Source: RGIG1918 sp964570895
GTDB taxonomy: Bacteria; Cyanobacteriota; Vampirovibrionia; Gastranaerophilales; Gastranaerophilaceae
Direction of reading: 5' to 3'
Assembly: GCA_964570895.1 (NCBI GenBank)
Contig: CAZMZD010000009.1
Coordinates: 1 to 51,388 of the forward strand
DNA: 51,388 bases
Shown here one piece after another: positions 1-5,978 of this stretch. A program made the translations under genes and the position numbers. Numbering within the stretch: the first letter of the stretch is position 1; each line of letters starts with the position of its first letter. The notes beneath the pieces were generated by a model that saw only the letters and a list, made by a program, of their open reading frames with translations, ran no database searches and had not been told where the DNA came from.

Positions 1-176
1 GGTAGCTGTGTTCCAAGCGGATAAGTGCTGAAAGCATATAAGTACGAAGCCCACCACAAGATGAGATCTCTCATAGCATAAGCTAGTAAGTCCCGTTGCA
101 GATCACAACGTTGATAGGACACAGGTAGAAGTTTGGCAACAAATGCAGCTGAGTGTTACTAATCGGACGAGGGCTT
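1..176 (+). rRNA. rrl: 23S ribosomal RNA, 3' end (partial)
   Basis: This is the last stretch of the large-subunit rRNA; the rest lies outside the window. It carries the usual 3'-terminal segments (GATGAGATCTC, TTGATAGG, GCTGAGTGTTACTAATCGGA followed by CGAGGGCTT). It lies directly upstream of a 5S gene on the same strand, as in a standard rrn operon. The exact 3' end is estimated. The 90-base spacer to 5S contains two copies of TGAAAATTGAAT about 70 bases apart, which may take part in rRNA processing. Confidence 0.93.
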
Positions 177-272
177 TTCCTGAAAATTGAATTAATTTTC
201 AAACACCAATTGGTTCTTTATATTCTATGCAACTTTCAGTGTACTGAAATTGAAAATTGAATACACAAAAGA

Positions 273-392
273 TTTTGCGGTGACCAAGAGAAGGTATCCC
301 ACCCGTTCCCATCCCGAACACGGTCGTAAAGACCTTTATCGCCGACAATACTCGGAGGGCAGCCTCCCGGGAAGATAGGTCGTTGCCGCATT
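273..392 (+). rRNA. rrf: 5S ribosomal RNA
   Basis: About 120 bases beginning TTTGCGGTGACC and ending GGTCGTTGCCGCATTC, so the two ends pair to form helix I. It contains the conserved internal CCATCCCGAACACGG segment that forms the loop B/C region. It lies 97 bases after the 23S 3' end and is followed at once by a strong terminator, so it closes the rrn operon. No tRNA lies between 23S and 5S. Confidence 0.95.
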
Positions 393-400
393 CTAATTTT

Positions 401-435
401 AAAAGAACCTCGAGATTTTTCGAGGTTCTTTTGTT
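401..435 (+). terminator. rrn operon terminator
   Basis: A 13-bp hairpin, AAAAGAACCTCGA / TCGAGGTTCTTTT with a short GATTTT-type loop, is followed by TTGTTTTG. It starts eight bases after 5S. A near-identical copy lies at 753-787. Confidence 0.9.
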
Positions 436-665
436 TTGCAATAATTTATATTTTCTGTGCTAATTTTTAATAGTATCCCACCCCCTCTCGCAAAACTTGA
501 CATTTAGTCAACTTTTGCTCGGCAGAGTCATCCCGTTCTTGGATTTTGCTTTACGCTATGTTCTTACTCACTTTATTTTACTTTCGTAAAATAGCCGTTC
601 GTTAAACTCCGCGTTTTTTCGAGTTGGGCTCACTAGTGTTCGCTGTCACTCTACGCAAAATCCGC
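436..665. other. Non-coding spacer with two hairpins
   Basis: No credible gene is present. The segment holds a nearly perfect 12-bp hairpin at 490-518 (GCAAAACTTGAC / GTCAACTTTTGC, one mismatch) and a 7-bp hairpin at 575-592 (ATTTTAC TTTC GTAAAAT). An 11-base match to the 5' part of 5S (GTATCCCACCC at 473-483, also at 294-304) suggests that it interrupts or replaces part of a second 5S copy. It may be a dispersed non-coding repeat; that needs a genome comparison. Confidence 0.5.
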
Positions 666-742
666 AACACGGTCGTAAAGACCTTTATCGCCGACAATAC
701 TCGGAGGGCAGTCGCACCCCTTGAAGATAGGTCGTTGCCGCA
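666..742 (+). pseudogene. Truncated 5S rRNA copy (3' half)
   Basis: The sequence from AACACGGTCG to GTTGCCGCATTC repeats the 3' part of the intact 5S gene (317-392). The one clear difference is around 711-722, where a CCTCCCGG stretch is replaced by a different, longer one. The 5' half is missing. The homology continues through a duplicate terminator and about 40 bases beyond it, so it is a duplicated operon end rather than a chance match. It should not give a functional 5S. Confidence 0.8.
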
Positions 743-752
743 TTCTAATTTT

Positions 753-787
753 AAAAGAACCTCGAGATTTTTCGAGGTTCTTTTGTT
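753..787 (+). terminator. Duplicate rrn terminator
   Basis: Same hairpin as at 401-435 (AAAAGAACCTCGA / TCGAGGTTCTTTT), followed by TTGTTTTG. It lies after the truncated 5S copy, and the following AT-rich bases (TTTATATTTTCTG) also match those after the first terminator. Confidence 0.85.
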
Positions 788-869
788 TTGTATTAATTTA
801 TATTTTCTGCATTATTTTTTAAATTGTTTGAGAATTGAAATTAGGTTGAATATATTCTATAATTTTATT

Positions 870-925
870 GAGGCGAGTGCCCGTGAAAGTGGTTTTAGTA
901 CCGCTCGGGATAGCCTCATTTTTTA
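870..925 (+). other. Branched hairpin with T-run; terminator or small RNA end
   Basis: GAGGC at 870-874 pairs with GCCTC at 913-917. Inside it CCCG pairs with CGGG, and GTGG can pair with CCGC around a TTTTAGTA loop, giving a three-tier stem. It is followed by ATTTTTTA. It lies in the 700-base gene-free stretch after the rrn operon. It could be a second-line rrn terminator or the end of a small RNA; I do not recognise a known family. Confidence 0.4.
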
Positions 926-1014
926 CCCAATTATTATATTTTTCGCTATCAATAAAAGAGCTGTTGAAATGAGCTGATTATTTTTCTCGTATGTTTCCAA
1001 AATAACGCCGTAAA

Positions 1015-1128
1015 TTTGATTATGGGCAAAAAGCCTTCACCCGTAACTTTTATTTTCCCATCAGCAGTTTTAATAAATGTCTTATTTTCAATTTGTTGCT
1101 TATAACTTCCAACAAAACCTGCATACAT
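1015..1128 (-). pseudogene. Remnant of large polyvalent protein C-part
   Basis: Read on the minus strand from 1128, it matches the first ~38 residues of the product of 2485-2820 (MYAGFVGSYKQQ..., ending at GEGFLPIIK) and then runs into unrelated sequence. It lies in frame with, and two codons (Ala-Arg) after, the stop of the 1135-2322 gene. Together they read NPYL-stop-ARMYAGFVG. It is a broken duplicate of the longer fragment at 2485-2820. Confidence 0.75.
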
Positions 1129-1370
1129 TCTTGCTTACAAATAAGGATTTTTAGCAAAAGGAACAGAAGTTCTTTCTTTTGCCGCTTTAACAAGATTTTC
1201 AATTGGTGTTAATCTATCAATCCAATCTGTGTAGAATTTACCCCATTTGCTCTCGCCAAGAATGATTTTGTCAATTCTTGGTTTTAAAATAAATTTTTCA
1301 ACCAAGTTTTCCTTTGTCTTGAAATTTTCCTTGGGCTTGAAGTTTTTAGCGGGATTTGGTATAATGTCAT
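1015..1370. repeat. Direct repeat copy 1 (with 2707-3062)
   Basis: About 355 bases nearly identical to 2707-3062, at a constant offset of 1692 bases. It covers the 3' end of the 1135-2322 gene, its stop codon and the start of the following in-frame fragment. On the far side similarity ends within a few dozen bases of 1370; on the near side it stops at 1015. This is a tandem duplication or gene-conversion tract. Confidence 0.85.
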
Positions 1371-2322
1371 TAACAGATGCGCCATCTTGCGCAGATGCTG
1401 TTAGGTCGGACAAATCATATATGATTTGTCCGTTATTTATTAAATCGGTAAATTTTTTATTTGTAAGGCTATAATTTGTCACATAAAAATTGCCATCTGG
1501 TTTGCATTTAATAATTTGTAAGTGTGTTTTGACTTTATTATTGTCTTTTTTAAACGCCTTAATGTAATAGTTATAAATTGTTCCGCCTTCATTTGTTTGA
1601 ATAATTAGGTTTGGATTTTGCATTGTTTTTAATGTTTTTGTTAAAAGGTTTTGCACCCTTGCTTTTTCGTTTTCTTCTATCAAATGTCTTAAGTTGTTTC
1701 TATCCAAAATTATCTCTTGAATAGGGGTTTTAACCGTTGCTGTTTTATTGTCTTGTGAACCCAGATATTCCAAAACACCTTTAATTGTTTTATCCCCTGT
1801 GTATATTGCAGGTTCGTTTTCTATTTTATCAATATGAACATCGATAAAATTTTTAATTAGTTTGTTTTGCCCTTTTGAATATTTGGTTATATCAAGCATA
1901 ACTTCATCTGTGTTAGCCTTTTCTTTAACCATTTTTGGCACATCGACAAAGTCTGCCTCATTATTTGTTTCTGTATTGATGAGTGGCATAACAATACCAA
2001 TCTGTTGGTTATTTTTTCTTATGCTTATCAACCCTGTTCCGTCTGGGTTTTCTTGGAATAGTTCATAGCCGTTTTTATCTAGCAAATATTTGCTTTGAAC
2101 ATAGGTAAGCTTTGGTGTTCCGTCTGCATATTCGCCCGCTTTAAATACCCTATAGCGCATTATGCCTTTTTGCAGTTGCTTGCCTAAATCTTCTAATTTA
2201 TATGAAAAATTAGAGGCTTTTTCAAAAAATTTGTCTAGGTTTTCTTCCGCATTTCCTTTTGCATTTTCGTCAATTTCTTTTTCAACCTTTGTTTTATCTG
2301 CCTCGACAAATTCCTTTAGCAT
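1135..2322 (-). CDS. Large polyvalent protein fragment with BECR/MuF-C-like nuclease domain (copy B)
   Basis: 395 residues with a good ribosome site (AAAGGAG, seven bases before ATG). Residues 1-190 are charged and not recognised. Residues ~198-303 follow the pattern of the phage Barnase-EndoU-ColicinE5-RelE (PBECR / MuF C-terminal) nuclease fold: DRNNLRHLIEE, then R-x-x-N-L-L, QNPNLI, YYIKAF, a two-strand core and NNGQIIYD. Residues 320-395 (WGKFYTDWIDRLTPIENL to FAKNPYL) match the type of segment seen in very large phage and plasmid 'polyvalent' proteins. The stop codon TAA sits where such proteins have Leu (NPYL-L-ARMYAG), and the frame stays open for another ~38 residues. It is probably a remnant, though the start signal suggests it may still be translated. 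Fold assignment is by eye. Confidence 0.6.
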   Translation of the reverse strand: MLKEFVEADKTKVEKEIDENAKGNAEENLDKFFEKASNFSYKLEDLGKQLQKGIMRYRVFKAGEYADGTPKLTYVQSKYLLDKNGYELFQENPDGTGLISIRKNNQQIGIVMPLINTETNNEADFVDVPKMVKEKANTDEVMLDITKYSKGQNKLIKNFIDVHIDKIENEPAIYTGDKTIKGVLEYLGSQDNKTATVKTPIQEIILDRNNLRHLIEENEKARVQNLLTKTLKTMQNPNLIIQTNEGGTIYNYYIKAFKKDNNKVKTHLQIIKCKPDGNFYVTNYSLTNKKFTDLINNGQIIYDLSDLTASAQDGASVNDIIPNPAKNFKPKENFKTKENLVEKFILKPRIDKIILGESKWGKFYTDWIDRLTPIENLVKAAKERTSVPFAKNPYL

Positions 2323-2412
2323 AAGAAAACTCCTTTCTTGCGCCGACCCGTAAATTAATGTAATACATTGGATTATTTATCCATATTCTAATTATGACGC
2401 CATTTTTAAATC

Positions 2413-2474
2413 AAAAGTGTGCACTTTTAGCCCAAAAGTGCACACTTTTAAAAAAGCACACTAAAAAAGTGTGC
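2413..2474. terminator. Perfect 16-bp hairpin plus second hairpin
   Basis: AAAAGTGTGCACTTTT (2413-2428) pairs perfectly with AAAAGTGCACACTTTT (2434-2449) around an AGCCC loop. A second stem, GCACAC / GTGTGC, lies at 2456-2474 and shares sequence with the first, so alternative pairings are possible. It is placed between the stop of the 2485-2820 fragment and the start of the next minus-strand gene, so it could end one transcript or act in the leader of the other. Confidence 0.6.
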
Positions 2475-2484
2475 CGGTGTAATA

Positions 2485-2820
2485 TTATAGATTGCGTATT
2501 TTGTCTATATCTTCAATTTTATCACCATATTTTGTTGCAAGTTTAGCCATATTTTCAATAGCTTTAATTTTTTCTTTCTCTGTTGCTTGGTAACCGTCCC
2601 TGTCTTTAAGGTCTAATAAGAATCTATTGGCAATTAAATAATCAGATAAATCTTCAATAGCTTTGTCTTTATCAGGCTCTATTGCTTCAACTTGCTTTGT
2701 AAAGTCTTTGATTATGGGCAAAAAGCCTTCACCCGTAACTTTTATTTTCCCATCAGCAGTTTTAATAAATGTCTTATTTTCAATTTGTTGCTTATAACTT
2801 CCAACAAAACCTGCATACAT
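2485..2820 (-). pseudogene. Large polyvalent protein C-terminal fragment after in-frame stop
   Basis: 111 residues. It begins in the same frame as the gene at 2827-4014, two codons after that gene's TAA stop. Read through, the protein would be ...NPYL-stop-ARMYAGFVGSYK.... The segment has the hydrophobic / DFTKQ / LSDYLIANR pattern that follows NPYLLAR in large phage polyvalent proteins. There is no separate ribosome site: ATG is simply the first Met of the continuing frame. I read it as the 3' half of a gene broken by a Leu (TTA) to stop (TAA) change. Translation by reinitiation or by stop-codon readthrough cannot be excluded. Confidence 0.65.
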
Positions 2821-3062
2821 TCTTGCTTACAAATAAGGATTTTTAGCAAAAGGAACAGAAGTTCTTTCTTTTGCCGCTTTAACAAGATTTTCAATTGGTG
2901 TTAATCTATCAACCCAATCTGTGTAAAACTTACCCCATTTGCTCTCGCCAAGAATGATTTTGTCAATTCTTGGTTTCAAAATAAATTTCTCAACCAAGCT
3001 TTCCTTTGTCTTGAAATTTTCCTTGGGCTTGAAGTTTTTAGTGGGATTTGTTATACTGTTAT
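2707..3062. repeat. Direct repeat copy 2 (with 1015-1370)
   Basis: Partner of 1015-1370 at an offset of 1692 bases. It includes the shared TAA stop and the shared C-terminal tail of the two nuclease-domain proteins. The upstream halves of the two genes differ greatly. Confidence 0.85.
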
Positions 3063-4014
3063 TGACGGGGGAGTTATTTATAACTCCCTTACGTCTATCA
3101 AATACAATTTTCCCATTATTTATTTGTTTTAAGAACCAACTTTCTTTTTTAACAGGAATTGTAGTTAATACAAAATTACCTTGTTCATCTGTTGAAACAT
3201 AGGTTATCTGTCTTTTTGTTTTGTTGTTACCCGCAAATATTTTAAAATATGCCCTTTTTCCTTGTTCATTGATTGTAATTATGTTGGGTCTTTCAAGCGT
3301 CGCAAACATTCTGTTTATAGATTTATAACGTGATTTATCACCCTCGCTGTTTATAATATGTTCAATGTTTCTCGCGCGCACTTGTATTGTTTCATATGGT
3401 GTTTTTACTTCTTTAGGTTTATCTTTCGTAATTCCTAAATCTTTTAATGCTTTTTCTAGGTTATTTATTTTATAATCTTCAGGAGCTTCTTCAATATAAT
3501 TTTTAAATGCTTCTTGCAGTTCTTCAAACGACTTAAAACTTAAATTGGCATTTTTAGCACCTTGATAATAAACAACATCAAAATTTTCTTCATAATTATT
3601 TAAAATATCTATTGCTTCATCAACGCTTATTTTTTCATCACCGGTTAATTTATTTTCACTTGAAATATTTTCCAATAGTTCTAATTTGTCAAACTCTTCT
3701 TGTGAAAGCGTGTTTGAGATATCTTCACCATGAAAAGTAAACCCACCTATTTCATACAAATTTCTTGCGGTTTCATCATTAAATCTATGTAAACCTTTTA
3801 TATTTTGACCAAAATTGTTTAATACCTTTTGTTTTAATTCATAAAGGTTGCCTTGTTCGTCTGCCATTTCTTTTAAGGCTTCATGAAGATTGACTTCTTT
3901 TAATTTATCAAGGTATTTATCTGCATATTCTAATTCCGATTTGTTAAACTCTAACCCAATCAAGATTGTATGTATACAAAAAAGGCTCCAAAATTGGAGC
4001 CTTTTTTGTGACAA
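2827..4014 (-). CDS. Large polyvalent protein fragment with BECR/MuF-C-like nuclease domain (copy A); start uncertain
   Basis: The open frame has 395 codons, but the first ~13 run through the perfect terminator hairpin of the upstream gene (3976-4009), so 4014 is unlikely to be the real start. There is no Met with a ribosome site for a long way; a TTG at 3963 lacks one too. The gene is therefore probably truncated at its 5' end. Residues ~206-310 form the BECR-like domain (ETIQVRARNIEHII, SRYKSINRMF, LERPNII, FKIFAGN, ending NNGKIVFD). Residues 320-395 are almost identical to copy B. The frame continues after TAA into 2485-2820. I infer a decayed phage or plasmid gene. Confidence 0.5.
   Translation of the reverse strand: MSQKRLQFWSLFCIHTILIGLEFNKSELEYADKYLDKLKEVNLHEALKEMADEQGNLYELKQKVLNNFGQNIKGLHRFNDETARNLYEIGGFTFHGEDISNTLSQEEFDKLELLENISSENKLTGDEKISVDEAIDILNNYEENFDVVYYQGAKNANLSFKSFEELQEAFKNYIEEAPEDYKINNLEKALKDLGITKDKPKEVKTPYETIQVRARNIEHIINSEGDKSRYKSINRMFATLERPNIITINEQGKRAYFKIFAGNNKTKRQITYVSTDEQGNFVLTTIPVKKESWFLKQINNGKIVFDRRKGVINNSPVNNSITNPTKNFKPKENFKTKESLVEKFILKPRIDKIILGESKWGKFYTDWVDRLTPIENLVKAAKERTSVPFAKNPYL
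3976..4009 (-). terminator. Strong bidirectional terminator
   Basis: A perfect 15-bp stem, ACAAAAAAGGCTCCA / TGGAGCCTTTTTTGT with an AAAT loop, has T-runs on both strands. It ends the transcript of the 4027-5181 gene, 18 bases after its stop codon. Confidence 0.9.
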
Positions 4015-4026
4015 GATGAATTTTGA

Positions 4027-5181
4027 TTAAGCTTTTTTAGTGGACTTATAGCCTCTTTTAAATGCACTAGAGATTGCTTTGCCGGCTTTTTTTGCTGTGC
4101 CTGAAACTGCTTTGCCAACTTTTTTCGCGGTGCCTGAAACTGCCTTGCCGGCTTTTTTTGCTGTGCCTGAAACTGCTTTGCCAACTTTTTTCGCGGTGCC
4201 TGAAACTGCTTTGCCGGCTTTTTTTGCTGTGCTTGCAACTGCTCCGCCGGCTTTTTTCGCTGTGCTTGCAACCGCTCCGCCAACTTTTTTTGCTGCTCCG
4301 CCAACTGCTTTGGCTGCATTTGTAACGCCGCCAACAGCTTTGCCCACTCCGTAAGAAACACTTTTGCCTACAGCTTTAGCGCCGTTTGCAATGCCTGTGC
4401 CAACGTTTTTGGCGGTGTTTGCAACCCAACTGCCAGCAGCCTTAGCGCCGTTTGCAATGCCTGAACCAATGTTTTTGGCAGTGTTTGCAACCCAACTGCC
4501 CGCAGCTTTAGCGCCATTTGCAATGCCGCTACCAACTGCCTGCACACCTTCTTTTACGCCGCCTACAAGTTTGCCGGCTCCTTCAGCAATGCCTTCTACT
4601 GTTGAATCAGCTTTATCTAACAATGCGCCGCCTGCAATAAGAAGCCCATCGCCAAAAGATAGTTCGCCGTCTTTCATTGCGGTTTCATTTGCTTTATCTG
4701 TCCAAGATTGATCTTCTTCAGCAGCTTCTGTTTCTTCAGTTTCTTCAGTTTCTTCTGCAGCAGATGCTTCTTTGATTTCTTGTTTTTGTGCTGCTTCTTC
4801 GAGTTTTTTGCCTGAAACTTCGTTGGCAAATTCTTTTATCATGTTAAATGTTTCAGTGTCGTTTAAAACTTTGTTATGTATACTGTTTTTATCTGAGCTA
4901 CCGTTGCTTTGTGCCCATTGCAAAATTTCTGCATCAGTAACTTCGCCGTCAGAGTCCCTATCGATATGAGAAATAAAGTTGAGTATTTCTGTTTCGTCGA
5001 TATTTCCATCTTTTGCATGAATCATTCCATCTTGGTTGCCTAACCAATTTTCATTTTCTTCCATGTGGTCAAAAATAAATACGTAATTTTCATTTTGTTT
5101 TAATTGGCTAAGTTTTTCCGGATTGTTTCCAAGCCCGTTTACTCCATTCAAATTCAAATTCCAATTGTTTTTAATAGTCAT
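4027..5181 (-). CDS. EF-hand protein with 22- and 11-residue amphipathic repeats
   Basis: 384 residues, no signal peptide. Residues 51-85 hold an EF-hand or dockerin-like pair; the clear loop is DRDSDGEVTDAE (74-85), so calcium binding is likely. Residues ~130-160 are very acidic (Glu/Ala/Thr). From ~170 the protein turns into a Gly/Ala/Lys helical tail: a 22-residue unit (ANGAKAAGSWVANTAKN type) twice plus a partial, then an 11-residue unit (KAVSGTAKKVG type) at least six times, ending in FKRGYKSTKKA. Eleven-residue amphipathic repeats are typical of LEA proteins, synucleins and perilipins that lie on membranes or lipid droplets; a DNA-coating role like histone H1 is the alternative because of the lysines. 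The promoter has a sigma-28-like form shared with two other genes. The function is unknown. Confidence 0.8.
   Translation of the reverse strand: MTIKNNWNLNLNGVNGLGNNPEKLSQLKQNENYVFIFDHMEENENWLGNQDGMIHAKDGNIDETEILNFISHIDRDSDGEVTDAEILQWAQSNGSSDKNSIHNKVLNDTETFNMIKEFANEVSGKKLEEAAQKQEIKEASAAEETEETEETEAAEEDQSWTDKANETAMKDGELSFGDGLLIAGGALLDKADSTVEGIAEGAGKLVGGVKEGVQAVGSGIANGAKAAGSWVANTAKNIGSGIANGAKAAGSWVANTAKNVGTGIANGAKAVGKSVSYGVGKAVGGVTNAAKAVGGAAKKVGGAVASTAKKAGGAVASTAKKAGKAVSGTAKKVGKAVSGTAKKAGKAVSGTAKKVGKAVSGTAKKAGKAISSAFKRGYKSTKKA
4070..4300. repeat. 33-bp tandem repeat within the coding region
   Basis: About six tandem 33-bp units (core GCCTGAAACTGCTTTGCC on the plus strand). They alternate between two versions, GGCTTTTTTTGCTGT and AACTTTTTTCGCGGT, giving a 66-bp higher-order period. 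They encode the 11-residue repeats of the minus-strand gene. Units at one end are nearly identical, which points to recent expansion and to possible length variation between strains. Confidence 0.85.
4376..4548. repeat. 66-bp tandem repeat within the coding region
   Basis: Two nearly identical 66-bp units and a partial third encode the 22-residue repeat of the same minus-strand protein (GSGIANGAKAAGSWVANTAK). As 22 is twice 11, the two repeat types probably have a common origin. Confidence 0.75.
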
Positions 5182-5220
5182 CTTGTCATCCTTTCTGCAT
5201 ACGTATCTCTAATGATGTCT

Positions 5221-5282
5221 ATATCGTCTAGCTGCCTAAGAAACTTTAGAAATTTTGAATTATCTGTTTACAAAATGTTACA
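5221..5282 (-). promoter_or_regulatory. Sigma-28-like promoter with paired TGTAAM sites
   Basis: On the minus strand, in order: TGTAAC (5277-5282), TGTAAA exactly 10 bases on (5267-5272), 18 bases, TAAAGTTT (5241-5248), 12 bases, GACGATAT (5221-5228), then the EF-hand gene 40 bases downstream. TAAAGTTT with a CGATAW -10 is the textbook FliA/sigma-D form. The same layout precedes 5405-5887 and, with a shorter spacer, 16688-17068. Confidence 0.65.
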
Positions 5283-5296
5283 TAATTAGTTTTTGC

Positions 5297-5323
5297 AAAA
5301 AACCGGTGCGCTGCGCGTTTTTT
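5297..5323. terminator. Terminator-like hairpin
   Basis: AAAAAAC ... GTTTTTT flanks a GC-rich core (CGGTGCGCTGCGC), with an A-run on one side and a T-run on the other. It lies between two minus-strand genes, just upstream of the paired TGTAAM sites. It may insulate that promoter. Confidence 0.5.
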
Positions 5324-5345
5324 GTTTTATTTGAAATTGTGAAAT

Positions 5346-5370
5346 AAAAACCCGCACAGTGCGCGGGCTC
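5346..5370 (-). terminator. Terminator of the Asn-rich protein gene
   Basis: The minus strand reads GAGCCCGCGCACTGTGCGGGTTTTTATT, shown here only as its parts: a CCCGC / GCGGG stem around a GCACTGT-type loop, then five T's. It starts about 35 bases after the stop codon of 5405-5887. Confidence 0.8.
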
Positions 5371-5404
5371 CTCAATTTATTCAATGTTTTTCGTTTCAGT
5401 TTAT

Positions 5405-5887
5405 CTAACCATTTTTTAGTTTTTCCAATTCTTTAAATGCTGCTTCAAGTTCTTCGTTGAAACCTGTTGCGCCTTTATCGCCGGAGAAGAAATTTTGACC
5501 TTCGTTTTTATTTTCTTGTGCGTTCTCAGGTCCTTTGATTTTATTGTCTTTAGCGCCATCGTCTGCTTTTGGGGCTGAATTTTGCGGAGTGTTTTGCGCT
5601 TCGCCTTTAATTCCCGCGTTATTTTGCGCGTTTCCTGCGTCGTTTACCTTAATGTTACTATCTTCAACTTTATTCTGATTTGCATTATTTTCAAAATTAA
5701 AACTTCCTGCTTTCATATCGGCTTCAAGGTTACACTCTTGAAGCTCGTTTTCATTTGTTTTTTGGAAGGTGACTTTACTGTCGTTTATCCCTTGAGCTTG
5801 GTTATTTCCGCCTTCCTTGTTTTGGTTTAATTTTTCAAGCTGCAAAAATTTTATTGCAGGTTGAAGCAGTTGTTTTATATCTGCCAT
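5405..5887 (-). CDS. Asn/Gln-rich disordered protein
   Basis: 160 residues with ribosome site AAAGG before ATG. The first ~22 residues could form a short helix (MADIKQLLQPAIKFLQLEKL). Residues 23-135 are low-complexity, rich in Asn, Gln, Lys, Glu and Asp, and almost certainly disordered. The last ~20 residues (FNEELEAAFKELEKLKNG) form a second predicted helix. There is no signal peptide, no membrane segment and no family I recognise. It stands alone between two terminated units and has the same sigma-28-like promoter layout as the EF-hand gene, so the two are probably co-regulated. Composition of this kind is common in secreted or structural proteins, but the role is unknown. Confidence 0.75.
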   Translation of the reverse strand: MADIKQLLQPAIKFLQLEKLNQNKEGGNNQAQGINDSKVTFQKTNENELQECNLEADMKAGSFNFENNANQNKVEDSNIKVNDAGNAQNNAGIKGEAQNTPQNSAPKADDGAKDNKIKGPENAQENKNEGQNFFSGDKGATGFNEELEAAFKELEKLKNG

Positions 5888-5916
5888 AATTCGCCTTTCA
5901 CTGTTTTATATTTTTC

Positions 5917-5977
5917 TTATCGTGTGAAAAGGGTTAAAACTTTATGATTTTATGAGTAATATTTACAAAAAGTTACA
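5917..5977 (-). promoter_or_regulatory. Sigma-28-like promoter with paired TGTAAM sites
   Basis: Minus strand: TGTAAC (5972-5977), TGTAAA 10 bases on (5962-5967), 17 bases, TAAAGTTT (5937-5944), 12 bases, CACGATAA (5917-5924), 30 bases to the ATG. The spacer between the TAAAGTTT and CGATAA boxes is the same length as in the promoter at 5221-5282. Confidence 0.65.
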
Positions 5978-5978
5978 T

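Noticed and set aside
199..441. Minus-strand open frame over the 5S gene
   Set aside because: It is antisense to a clear 5S rRNA gene and terminator.
624..977. Plus-strand open frame of 117 codons
   Set aside because: It runs straight through the truncated 5S copy, its terminator and the hairpin at 870; no ribosome site.
3964..4014. ATG at 4014 as the real start of the copy-A nuclease gene
   Set aside because: The codons run through a perfect 15-bp terminator of the upstream gene and there is no ribosome site.
4070..4548. CRISPR array
   Set aside because: The repeats are contiguous without spacers and code for protein; no cas genes in the window.
4074..4711. Long plus-strand open frames with repeats such as CRLFLLCLKLL and FFAVPETALP
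   Set aside because: They are the antisense readings of the 33-bp repeat that encodes the 11-residue units on the minus strand; no ribosome sites, and the repeat keeps several frames open.
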